This document shows, in pieces, positions 48,170-58,721 of a stretch of DNA of 64,000 nucleotides (its first letter is position 1; each line of letters opens with the position of its first letter). Location of the stretch: NCBI GenBank assembly GCA_023614405.1, contig CM042692.1, forward strand, positions 120,521,503 to 120,585,502, in the 5' to 3' direction. The notes beneath the pieces were generated by a model. The model had not been told where the DNA came from. It did no database searches and saw only the letters and a program-made list of their open reading frames with translations. Origin of the DNA: Avena insularis. Its lineage: Eukaryota; Streptophyta; Magnoliopsida; Poales; Poaceae. The translations under genes were made by a program, and so were the position numbers.

Positions 48170-48246
48170 CTACCAAAGCACAAGGTCACAATCGCAAAAC
48201 GCCTTGCGACAAACGAAGCGCAATAGAAAAGAAATGATGATGTTAC
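48170..48246 (-). other. probable intron in antisense gene (copy 2)
   Basis: GAG|GTAACA donor and TTTGGTAG acceptor on the minus strand, 77 bp. Matches 15902-15984 of copy 1. Confidence 0.6.
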
Positions 48247-49422
48247 CTCAAGGGGAGGGTTACTCGCGTGAAATGGCATCACGAGTGAATCCCAAGGGAG
48301 TTTATCTTTAGCGGTAAACTTGGTCAGTGCCCTGAACCTTTTGTCCACTTCGCCTGAAGATATGTTCTCCTGGGAGATACGAGTGACATCGTCGGCGCCA
48401 GTCTAGAGATACATCAGGTGCGTCCTAGCCTACAGTGGCTGCACTCGACGATGCATCCAGGTGCAAATGAGGTCTGCGCCATCAATTTCCTTCCCTCGTA
48501 TGAGTTGAAGGTCACAAACACGCTTATACAAGACCTAGACTTCCTCGGCTTCGCCAGGCATCACCACATTTTTCCAAGACCTTCTCCTCTTACATTCTGC
48601 CTTTGGATCAAAAGGAGCAAGTCTGAAGAGCTCATCATCGCCTTTTTGTTCACGGATGTAGAACCACTTCTCCCTCCATCCTTGGACAGATTCAGAACTT
48701 TTGAGGGAGAAGTATTGGACATTCGGGTCCACGTAGTTGCCGCAGCCTCCAATGTCATAGACCACATATCCATAACCCGATTTCCGCTTCATCTTGAAGT
48801 TTTTGAAAAGTCCAAAGTGCGGCTCGATTTCGAACCAGCACTCGCAAAGGGTGATATAGCACGCGATGTGCAAAATAGAGTTTGGGGTTAGCTGATGCAG
48901 CTAGAGCCCATAAAAGCAGAGCAACCCTCGCACAAACTTGTGGAGGGGAAGAGAAAGGCCCCGAAGGACAAAAGCAAGGAACATCACCCGAAATCCAATA
49001 GGTGGATCGGGGATTGCCTCCAAGTGAGGCAGCTTGCAGTTTGCTTTGTTGGCAGGAAATAGACCATCCTAACGATGTTGGTGGAGCTCAGACTCCTTTA
49101 TGGCGGACCGCCACCACGATCCATTGGTGTCGTGCATTCCCGCGCCCTTCTTCTTCCCGGCTGCAGCAGCAGTGCCGGACCAAGTGGCGGTAGTGCCTTT
49201 CTTCTTGGCCGCGGCAGCAACAGTAGTGGATCCAGCAGTAGTGACACCCTTCTTCTTCCCCATCTTCTGGTGACGATGGGATCATAGTAAGTAGCTTGGA
49301 GAAGTCCTAAGTCCATCTAGTGCAGCAGCGGGGGCGCGGGCGATGGATCAGTAGTGAAGAGCAGTGGTAGCAGTGCGCAAAGAGGAACAAGATAAATTGT
49401 GGAAAATTTTACCGCACAGAAT

Positions 49423-49432
49423 CCCTACTTAA
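49423..49432 (-). promoter_or_regulatory. putative promoter element of the antisense gene (copy 2)
   Basis: Minus strand TTAAGTAGGG, about 160 bp before the ATG at 49263. Conserved with 14779-14788 of copy 1. Confidence 0.35.
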
Positions 49433-49689
49433 CCACAAAACAGATGACATCAAACAACTCACAAAGATTGACCCAGACGCGTGGCAAAAATCAATGTGGA
49501 CGCGTGGTGATGGAAACAGTGAACCATCGCCGCACTTTCCCTACTACGTGCGAGAATCGAGGAGGCGTAGTTAAAATAAAGATTACATATGCCTGGTCAA
49601 ATCCCAGTCAAAAATGGGGCCCCACCTATGTCACGTCTCGTCAATTATTCTTAAGCAGGAAAATGAGATCATCTAATCGTCAGCACTGA

Positions 49690-50542
49690 CGTCATCTACT
49701 CCAACAGGAGATATCTTCGACTGAATTAGTCCTTGCTTGACTCTGCAAGCCGACCAAGCATTCGGGGGGCTACTCCTAACAGGAGCGTTGGCCGTGCACC
49801 CAAATATTATAAGATAGTATAGAACTGCAAGACATTTTTATTTAACCCCCTCCGTCGAATTAACAATTCGATGATGGACTCGGGGGTAGGGAGCGTTGAA
49901 AGCACAATCTGCAAAGATAAAATTAATGATAGCAGTCAACAATTGTTTAAAGTTCCCAGTTGAGTCTACGACTCAAGTAGGCACTCGGGGGATACTCCCA
50001 TAGGGAGCGCTGGTCGTGCACCCTATGAAATGAAAAGATACTATACAAAAGCAAAAAAAGTGTTGACTATGTCCGCACCATGATCATTCGAAACATTCGC
50101 CACTCCTCCTCATAAACACTAAATACACCCTACAAAAGACAGTGTCTCCTGGGTCGCCCGAATCACTCCTGTGGTGACTAAACTTTTGGATGTTGCGTTA
50201 ACAACATGAAGGTAAGACCTACAAAAGGCCTGACAACACACCTGATGCGCTCTACCAGAAATAATCCATGCCTGCAGGCACAATGAAAAGGCCTTGATGG
50301 ACGCATCGAGTGCTCACATCTAAAACACTAGAATTTGACTCTATAAGGCCTCCGCGGAAGGAGTCGAATTACACCAGCATTATTCTGAATTCGAGTCTGG
50401 GGACTCGAATTTGAGTATATAGCGTTGTTTTGCCCTAAGGTAGTTAACTGATCCCGATCCATCGGACGAATCAGGCACTCATATCGATAATCCCTATGAC
50501 ATGAACTGCTATACCCAAAGGAACTTCGAATGAGCCTATGTC
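49690..50542 (+). repeat. Tat 3' UTR with repeated PPT-like units (copy 2)
   Basis: PPT-like G-rich cores with the adjacent ggagcg(c/t)tgg block occur near 49770-49800, 49878-49896 and 49983-50023. They match the copy 1 array (13574-14480). From about 50041 to 50542 the sequence corresponds to 13600-14150 of copy 1. It ends at element B before the 3' LTR. No gene. Confidence 0.65.
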
Positions 50543-51930
50543 TGATACGTCCAAAACATATCTACTTTCCCAAACACTTTTGCTATTGTTTCTTCTCTAA
50601 TTTGTGTGATTTGGATACAACTAATGTGGACTAATGCTGTTTTCAGCAGAATTGCTTTGGTGTCTTGTTTTTGTGTAGGAAATCAACTTTCAGAAAAAAT
50701 CCTAGAAAATATCGCAAAACTCCTATTTACCAGAAGACTCACGGAGCTAGAATATGAGACGAAGAAGAGCCACGAGGGGCCCACACCACCTGGCCACATG
50801 GGCCAGGCCAGGCCATGCCAGGGGGTGGTGTGGCCGGCTCAGACTCCACCTCGACCTCTCATTTCGCCTATATAAGCCCTCTGACCTAAAACAAATGGGG
50901 GGTTTGACGTTTTACAGATAGAGTTCCGTTGTGCCGCCACCTCCAGATATCGCGATTCGGAACCAGAAACTCTGTTCTGGCACCCTGTCAGGACGGGGAA
51001 TTGGAGGAGATCATCGCCATCATCATCACCATCACTTCTCCATCAACCATCCATGATTCCCCCATTCATGAGTGAGTAATCCCCCGCTGTAGGCTGTGGG
51101 GATGGTAGGGATTGGATGAGATCGTTCATGTAATGGCATCAGATTGTTAAGGCATGGTGCCTAGTATCTATTTTTAGTGCTTTTTGACATTGTCGCAACT
51201 TGTTATGCTTAATGCTTGTCGCTAGGGCCCGAGTGACATGATTTTAGATCTGAACATGCTATTGATTCATGATGGTATTATTGTTTATGATCTTACATGC
51301 AAGTTGTATACACATATTGTTGTCTGGAACCAAAGGCCCCGAAGTGACAAAAATCGGGATAACCGAAGGGGATGGCTGTGATGTGAGGATCACGTGTGTT
51401 CATGGAGTGTTAATGCTTTGCTCCGGTGCTCTATTAAAAGGAGCACCTTAATTGCCAGTAGATTCCCTTGAGGCCCCGCTACAACGGGCTGGCAGGACAA
51501 AAGATGTTGTGCAAGTTCTCATTACGAGCACGTATGACTATATATGGAACACATGCCTATGATTATTTAGTACTTGGATGCTTTACCTTATTTATCTGCA
51601 AATGCCCTATATCTTGATTTCTACATGAATTGTCTTGTCCATGCAACTCCCGTCCATCCATCCCTATGCCTACCGCGCTTTAATCCTACTGTTTACTGCA
51701 ATTGTTACTACTATCTTTACTTTTACTACTGCTATTACTTTGCTATTGCTATTACAAAATTGTTGCTACTGATAAACTACTGCGAGCAAGATTGTTTCTA
51801 GGTGCAGCTGAATTGATAACTCAGCTGTTAAGGCTTATAAATATTCTTTGGCTCCCCTTGTGTCAAATCAATAAATTGGATTTTACTTCCCTCGAAGATT
51901 GTTGCGATCCCCTATACTTGTGGGTCATCA
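50543..51930 (+). repeat. 5' LTR of element B, 1,388 bp
   Basis: Starts TGATACGTCCAAAACATATC and ends GGGTCATCA before the PBS. The GC-rich block 50776-50833 can form a hairpin (ccacaccacc / ggtggtgtgg). TATATAAG is at 50869-50876. The U5 part is AT-rich and has no gene. Confidence 0.88.
50869..50876 (+). promoter_or_regulatory. TATA box of element B 5' LTR
   Basis: TATATAAG just after the GC-rich hairpin block. Repeated at 58654-58661 in the 3' LTR part and replaced by TATATATT at 59089-59096 in element C. Confidence 0.7.
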
Positions 51931-51941
51931 AGACTATTTTC

Positions 51942-51959
51942 CGGCGCTATTGCCGGGGA
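51942..51959 (+). other. PBS of element B
   Basis: CGGCGCTATTGCCGGGGA, eleven bases after the LTR end. Matches the PBS of A apart from a few substitutions, including C for T at the first base. Confidence 0.8.
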
Positions 51960-52019
51960 GCATAACTCTATTTATCAAGTTCACTTGGAATCATTATTGT
52001 TCGCTGCTATCCATTCATC

Positions 52020-54698
52020 ATGGGTAAATCTTGTGATGGAAAGGTTCCTATATTACCATCCACTACAAGGAGAGGTACGGTTCTGAACACGTCTATTGCT
52101 CTTGATTCACCATTTGTGATGAGTAAGCTCCTTACACCACCACCACATACACATGCTACATATACTGCTACTTCTGCTGAATCTGAAACTTCTGATACTT
52201 ATGATGCTGCTTCTACTGTGCTTGATAAGAGTGGTTCATTAGGTCCTTTCCTAGATGCTACGATTTCTAGAACTATAATTGGAAATACTGGAACTCCTAA
52301 TGAATACACTACTACACCTATCAGTTCACCTGAGTCTAGAGAGAGCTATGATATTAAATACGGATATATAGAAATGAGTGATGAATTTATTAAAGAATGC
52401 CAAAGCACTCATGGTAGGAGTGCTATTAAATGTCTTCTTGAGAAACATACTGTTAGACCTAAATTATCTCCTAATGCTAAGTTTGCTACATCTCCCATAA
52501 ACATGTAAGATAAAGATTATGATTTATCTCTTGATTTATCTTACATAACCATTGTTGAGAAAGAACCTTTTTGTGGGACTAAAAATGAAAGTGTTGTAGC
52601 ACATATGACTGAGCTTTCTACCATGAGTGGCCTATTTTCTGATGATATTAAGATGCACACCTACTTTGTTGCTAAAATTTTCCCTTTTTCACTGAAAGGC
52701 GAAGCTAAAGCTTGGTTTAATAATTTACCTCCTAGATCTATTGATAGCCCTGATTGCTTGATTGATACTTTCTTTCAGAAATATTTCCCTCCTAGTGATA
52801 GACATGCCATTTTGCAGGAACTTTTTGATTTTAAATAAGGAGAAAAGGAGATATTGCCTAAATCATGGGCCAGGTTTTGTGCTTTGATTCATGCACAACC
52901 GGTGTGTCCATTACCTAAAAATGAGCTTCTTGATATATATTATAATGGGCTAACTGAAGAATCTAGGACATACCTGGATAGTTGTGCTGATTTTGTTTTC
53001 AGGAAGAGAACTCCCAAAGAAGTTGAGGAATTGATGGCTAAAATAAGAAAGAATTACGATGACTGGACTTCACCTGAGCCAACTACACCTGAGTCAACTG
53101 CGCCTGAGTTAACTGTGCCCGAGCCAGCACCAACACCAAAGAAGAGGGGAGTTATTGAACTAAATGATGAAGTGCTGAAGGAAGCTAAGAAATGTCTTAA
53201 GGAGAAGGGTATTAAAGCTGAAGATGTGAAGAATCGACCTCCTGTAGAAGAATTATGTAAGCCAATCTCCCAATCATCCACTATTGAGGTACACTCTCTC
53301 CAACATTTTTATGAAGGTGATATTCCTTATTCTAAACCTCCTGATCAATGCTTAGAAGAATTTGATATCTTTGTTGTTAAGCAAGATAATTTTAATAAAA
53401 GAGTGTAGAATCATTTAATGGAAAACTCTAGAGCTATTATAGAGTTGAGGGATATTGTGGAAAGAACCTCCAATGATGTTAAAATGCTTGTTAAACATTT
53501 CCAAATGGTTCAAACTCAAATTGATCAGCTTATTAAACTACAAAAAGATTTTCTAGTTAATGCTTCTAAAGAAAAACATGCTTATGAAATTAAAACTAGA
53601 AGTGGTGCTGCCACTCAAGATCCTCTTTATCCTGAGGGGCATCCTAAAAGAATTGAGCAGGATTCCCAACAAATTGAAAATAGCGGTACTTCTTCTAAGA
53701 GAAAGAAAAAGAAACATAAAACAATTGTAGAACCTTCTAAAACTGCTAAAGATCCTAATAGTATATCTGTCTCTGATGCTGAAACTGAGAGTGGTAATGA
53801 GAAAAATGATGCTCCTGATAAAGAAGAAATTGAAGAAGAACCTGAAAGTCACACTAAGAATACTAAGTACACTAAGGAAGATTTTGTTGCTAAAAAACAT
53901 GGTAGTGAAAGAGAGCCTTGGGTTCAAAAACCAATGCCTTTCCCTGATAAGAAACACAAGTCAAAGGAATACGAACACTATAACAAGTTTTGTGAGTGGA
54001 TGAAACCTTTATTTTTGCAAATTCCTTTAACTGATTCTATTAAATTGCCTCCTTATTCAAAGTATATGAAGGATATTGTCTCTAATAAAAGGAAAATACC
54101 TAATGAGGAAATTTCTTCTTTGCTTGCTAATTATTCCTTTAATGGCAAGGTTCCAAAGAAACTTGGAGACCCAGAGATTCCAACTATTCCATGCTCTATT
54201 AAAAATAATTATGTTAGAACTGCTTTGTGTGATTTGGGAGCAGGAGTTAGTGTTATGCCTTTTTCTCTCTACAAAAGACTTCAATTGGAGAAATTAATAC
54301 CAACTGATATATCTTTGCAAATGGCTAATAAATCTACTACTATTCCTGTTGGTATATGCGAGGATGTTCCTGTTCAAAGTGCTCATAATTGCTTGATATT
54401 AACTGCCTTTGTTGTGCTTGAAATGCCTGAAGATGATAATATGTTTATTATTCTTGGGAGACCTTTTCTTAATACTGCAGGAGCTGTCATTAATTGTAAT
54501 CAAGGAAAGGTAACTTTTAATGTTAATGATAAGGAGCATACTATCTATTTCCCCAAGAAGATTGATAAGACTTATGGCCTAAATTCAATTGAAAATATTG
54601 AGGGCATCCAAGTTGGAGAAATATATTGTCCCATACCAAGAGAAAACTATGAAATTATTATGATTGGGACAATTGCTATCAAGTTTGAGGTAACATAA
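52020..54698 (+). pseudogene. gag-protease ORF of element B, three in-frame stops
   Basis: One frame of 893 codons, MGKSCDGKVP... to the stop at 54696-54698, with no frameshift. It is cut only by TAA 52506-52508, TAA 52836-52838 and TAG 53406-53408. Gag capsid region near 52605-53060 (IFPFSLKGEAKAWFNNL, FFQKYFPPSDRH), then a Pro/Glu/Thr-rich linker (about 53070-53130) and a Lys/Glu-rich coiled coil. The protease shows CDLGAGVSVMP at about 54226-54258 (active-site Asp and Gly kept) and LGRPFLNTAGAVINCNQG. No RT follows. Each stop fits a C-to-T change in a Gln codon. It would make particle proteins if unbroken. Confidence 0.85.
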
Positions 54699-55538
54699 TC
54701 ATTTAGTGGAATACAAAGTTAAAATTGTTTTGGTAACAAGACCTGATCAACCTTGTTAACAAAGGGATTTTAATGAACAAAACAATGTTTTCACCATGAT
54801 TATCTTTGCTTACTTTTATTTTATCCATTTTAATTTTTGCTTTTTAGTTTACTTTTATATTGCTAGTTGCTTGCATATTAGAGTGTCTTAGAACTTCTGA
54901 ATTTTTAGTTTTGTTTTGTTTTTGCATCATTCTGAAATCATATTTCTGCCAGAAAATCATTCATCAATACCTGAAAATTGCTTAAAAATAAAGTGTCTCG
55001 AAAAATTTCAGAAAATTCATATTAATTTTTTACGTCAAAAGAGGGGCAGAGAAGTACCTGGAGTGACCCAGGGAGGCCCACCAGTCAGGCACACCACCTG
55101 GTGGCGTGGCCACACCAGGGGTGCGCCTGGCCATGGTGTGGGCCACCCCTGGCCCTGCACTTATTGTCCCCCCCGCCACTCCTTTCTCTCTCCCGAGAAA
55201 ACACCAGTTCATTGCTCAAACCCGTGTTCTTGCCGTTCTTGCTCGCAATTTTCGATCTCCTTGCTCAACCCATCTTTGCTGCTGAGATTTGGAGCATTTG
55301 TTCTCCGGTATGTGACTCCTCCGCTTGTCCAAGTAGATTTATGATTAGTGGATTATATCTTGATTATTTTGCTACTGTAGGTGACAGGTTATGTGAGCTT
55401 GTAAGCTTGTTAAATGCTTAGAGAAATTGTTTTGATGCATGTTTAGGCCTCTTACAAGTCCCTATAAGTAGTTCCTTTCATTATGTAATCACTTTGCAAT
55501 CATTTGTATGATGGCTGTCTAAAATTTTAGAAAAGGAG
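54699..55538 (+). promoter_or_regulatory. inter-ORF region of element B with promoter-like GC-rich block
   Basis: 840 bp without a gene. 54699-55040 is AT-rich. 55060-55160 is GC-rich and holds an inverted repeat (55108-55117 with 55134-55144, GGCCACACCA / TGGTGTGGGCC) like the hairpin block upstream of the LTR TATA box. A CT-rich leader-like stretch follows, then a possible splice donor (CTCCG|GTATGTG, near 55308) and an AG-rich acceptor side near 55380. No clear TATA box. A separate promoter and leader intron for the downstream ORF are inferred, not shown. Confidence 0.45.
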
Positions 55539-56585
55539 ATGAATGAACACCAACTCAACCAACATGAATTAAGGGTGCTCGGGGTTATGAAGGTTCACCT
55601 TGAGGAAGAAGTTTTCCTTTGTATTTATCCATGCCCCGAATTCATGAAGGCTGCAGGGATTTCTCAAGATTTCCATACTTTAATTTCTAATGCAGGATTG
55701 GAGCATTTTGTGGAAGATGAACCTTACCAATATGTGAAACTAACTATGTCTGTAGTGCAGGATTATCGATTTAGTTGCTCCTTGCCTAACCCCATGGTTC
55801 ATTACAAAATTTACAGTATAGCTATCGATCTCCCTTTTGATGATTTTTGTGCAGCTATTAAAGTACCACAATGGGGTTCGTGTGAAAGGATTAGAGAGCG
55901 GCCTACACCACTCATGGACTTGTATGCAGAGATTTTCCAAGGGAGCAGCTTCTCAAAGGAGAGTGGTACAATTTGTAATATTCATCTCCCGTCTATTCGA
56001 TACTTTGCCTACTTTATTGCCAAGTGCATTCTCACTAGGAGAACTACTAGTAAATTATCCTCATATGATCTAGCCTTCATCTCAGCTGCCTTAAAACGAG
56101 ATATGACTTATAATTTGGGTGCTTTGATAGCTTTCCGTCTTGCTACTAACCGTGAGACAGGTGGAATTTGTGGAGGCCTCATCACCTCTTGTTTATTAGC
56201 TTTGCATGGTGTAGCGCCTCATCATTCAGACACATAGTTTCCCATAAAGAGGCTTGACCTTAATTCCATGATACAACATAAATTCGTTTCTTCTTGGGCT
56301 AATTTGAGTGATTTATCTTATGAAATAACCTTTCTCAAGGCTGGTTGGAGAAGGGGTAAGTCTGAGCGTACTGTTCTTTTGCATGCGCCTGTTTTGTTTA
56401 ACCTTGATACCAAGGTAGGATGGTCACTCACTAAGGAAGAGCTCGATACATATCTAGGGGAGCTCTCCCAGCAAGAGCGGGATACTGGAAGGGAGGTTAC
56501 AGATGATTCGGTCCAGCCCTCAAATGAGGGGGAGTCTTCATATCAGCAGCCTGCCTATGATTGGGGAGTTTCTTCTTCTTCATAA
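55539..56585 (+). pseudogene. extra ORF of element B, downstream of gag-protease (Athila ORF-like)
   Basis: ATG at 55539; 349 codons in one frame to the stop ending at 56585, with one TAG at 56235-56237. The position 3' of gag(-pol) and the segment RYFAYFIAKCILTRR...DLAFISAALKRDMTYNLGALIAFRL resemble the extra ORF of grass Athila-type elements (often called ATHILA ORF-1-like or a plant transposon protein). The C-terminus is Ser/Gln/Glu-rich. No signal peptide or clear membrane segment is visible, so an envelope role is not supported. Function unknown. Confidence 0.65.
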
Positions 56586-58326
56586 GGGCCTAACTATGAT
56601 CATTCTTATGATGACCCGTAGGCTTGGAGTTCCTACCCGCATTGGGGTTGATACCTACTTAGGCCAAAAGCCTAAGCTTGGGGGGAGGTATACCGACATC
56701 ACACTCATCTACATATCATGTTTAGTCGGTACTTTGCATATCCATGTTTTGCTTTCTCTTTAGTTTTTGCTATTGCTTTATTTCTGCTTTCCAAAACACA
56801 AAAAGACCAAAAATATTTTCGTTATTTCTCTTTGTTTGCTTCTTTGTCTTTTAGCCTTGGTTTGCTTCATACTTTTTTATTTTAATTATACGAAAAACCC
56901 AAAAAGATTTCGCTTTGCTTGCTCTTCCCTTTGGTCCTTGCCTTTAAAAATCGAAAACCTAAAAATATTTGTTGTTCTTCTCTGGTTTTGTAAAGTTCGT
57001 TGCAGGGTTCAGCGGTCCTCAGTGACTCCTTGAAGTTTGGTTTTATCTTATTATTCAAGTCACACAAGTGAAAGGCAATGATGATTTATGACAACTCGAG
57101 GTGTGGTAAGAGACTGGTACGAACTCTATTTGTTTTCATTTTTTGTACATATACTCATCATTATGAGCATGTTTAGTCTGTTTATGTAAGGTGTATGTTA
57201 TTTAATGGATACTTAGTGGTCCTTGCCTTCTTATGATCAGTTCCAATCCATTATTAGTTCGTAACATGTCATATAACGGTTTGCTTGCATTGTTCTATTC
57301 ATAACTTGGTATGACATTGTGGTGTCCTCCTTTGAATGTTCTATTCGAATCGACCTGGCACATGCTCACACATGCATATGACTAAACAAAAAGTCAGTTA
57401 AGCCTCGATGATTTATTCCGCCTTAGAGTTCTTGTGTCACTTTTGTGCCACTATTAATTTTGTTTTGTCGCAAGCATGATTATGACAGTTACCGCTCTCT
57501 CGATTGTCGCTCCCTTTCTATTGCTAGCCTTCACTTGTGCTGAGTATGAGCTTCACTCATGCATCCAACTCCCCCAAAAACAAAATTGTCAAAAGAGTCC
57601 ACCATATCTACCTATTAGCATTATTGCTACTCCTTGCATATTTATTATGCTCTGTTTTCTTCTAATAAAAATGTTTGCTTATTTGACAATTAGTTAGTAA
57701 AGCTCTCACAAACTTAATGCACACTCTACTTTCTTGCACTTAATAAACTTGAACCATTGTGCCCATCTATGTTGCGTATATGCTAATGAGTACCATACTT
57801 TCAACATTTGGAAGCCTTTCAAACTTTTAAATCTTTTTCTTTCACTTTTATGTTGAGTCACCATTTATTCTTTGAGAACCTTCCCAAGAGCATAGTTGTC
57901 ATTCTTAGTGTAATGTGCTTGTCCCAAAACATGGTTAATTATGACATAACTTTGACACTTGAATCTTTGAAATTTTTATTTCTAGTCTTCACTTAAACTT
58001 CATAGGTGCCCTAGAATTTATGTTTTTCTCCAAAGAAAGGCAAGCGAGACACCAATTTATCATGTCTTCTTATGAGCACTACAATCCTGCATATGCTTAT
58101 GTGTCATATTGCTAATTATTAATGGGTTGGAATCTCTTCATAGCCTACATGACCATTGGGTAAACTTATTTGCATACTCTTTATTATGAATTGCCTAAGT
58201 ATTTGATCATATGCTGGGAATATATACATCTTATGAAGCAAATGTGTTTGTGAAAGTTTCTTTTATCGCACTCAGTTTTCAACTGAATTGCTTGAGGACA
58301 AGCAATAAGCTAAGCTTGGGGGGAGT
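56586..58326 (+). other. 3' non-coding region of element B with two PPT tracts
   Basis: 1,741 bp without a recognised gene. An internal PPT-like tract (aagcttggggggagg, 56674-56688) follows the extra ORF, and the true PPT (58312-58326) abuts the 3' LTR. Blocks such as cttaataaacttgaaccattgtg (near 57740) and tggcacatgctcacac (near 57355) recur in elements A and C. Confidence 0.7.
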
Positions 58327-58721
58327 TGATACGTCCAAAACGTATCTACTTTCCCGAACACTTTTGCTATTGTTTCTTCTCTAATTTGTGTGATTTGGAT
58401 ACAACTAATGCGGACTAACGCTATTTTCAATAAAATTGCTTTGGTGTCTCGTTTTTGTGCAGGAAATCAACTTTCACAAAAAATCCTGAAAAATATCGCA
58501 AAACTCCTATTTTACTAGAAGACTCATAGAGCTAGAAGACGAGATGAAGAAGAGCCACGAGGGGCCCACACCACCTGGCCGCGCGGGCCAGGCCAGGCCA
58601 TGCCAGGGGGTGGTGTGGCCGCCTCGGACTCCGCCTCGACCTCTCCTTTCTCTTATATAAGCCCTCTGACCTAAAACAGACGGGGGTCCGATGTTTTTCC
58701 AGATAGAGTTCCGCTGCGTCG
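58327..58721 (+). repeat. 3' LTR of element B, first 395 bp
   Basis: TGATACGTCCAAAACGTATC after the PPT; matches 50543-50938 with scattered substitutions. TATATAAG at 58654-58661. Cut at 58721 by element C; the five bases before C are CGTCG (58717-58721). Confidence 0.88.

Larger units (their letters stand above)
45456..49263 (-). pseudogene. antisense accessory gene of Tat element (Transposase_28-like), copy 2
   Basis: Opposite to integrase. ATG at 49263 gives MGKKKGVTTAGSTTVAAAAK. Then the Transposase_28-like core (HIACYITLCECWFEIEPHFGLFK, GYVVYDIGGCGNYVDP, WFYIREQKGDDELFRLAPF, 48535-48873) and a coiled coil (DNNDLLHQVNSLEKG, about 47180-47293). After that come an Ala-rich domain (46700-46993), a second coiled coil (HDRVKHLEREALVIRGNADVWKSKAKKALEREAYL, near 46050-46170) and the C-terminal domain to TAG at 45456-45458. 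Introns match copy 1: 48170-48246, 47294-47370, 47065-47130. Less broken than copy 1 but still not open throughout. Role unknown; known as an accessory ORF of Tat elements. Confidence 0.72.
44335..50542 (+). mobile_element. Tat-type gypsy element (copy 2), truncated at both ends
   Basis: Same layout as copy 1 but in the opposite orientation: integrase on the plus strand (44335-45011), opposite-strand gene on the minus strand (49263 to 45456), repeat-rich 3' UTR (49690-50040). The left end starts inside the integrase core at an Athila LTR fragment. The right end is cut by element B at 50543 just before the expected PPT/3' LTR. Diverged from copy 1 by roughly a fifth in comparable parts, so a separate, old insertion. 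Confidence 0.85.
50543..58721 (+). mobile_element. Athila-type gypsy element B, non-autonomous (gag-protease plus extra ORF)
   Basis: 5' LTR 50543-51930, PBS 51942, gag-protease frame 52020-54698, extra ORF 55539-56585, 3' non-coding region, PPT 58312-58326, then the first 395 bp of the 3' LTR before element C interrupts it. The gag-protease end and the extra ORF are separated by only 840 bp, with no RT, RNase H or integrase. Left TSD is ATGTC (50538-50542); the right partner is outside the window. 3' region resembles those of A and C in blocks. Confidence 0.87.

Noticed and set aside
55539..56585. Extra ORF of element B as an envelope gene
   Set aside because: Its position matches the envelope-like slot of Athila elements, but I see no signal peptide, transmembrane anchor or cleavage-site context, so the function was left open.
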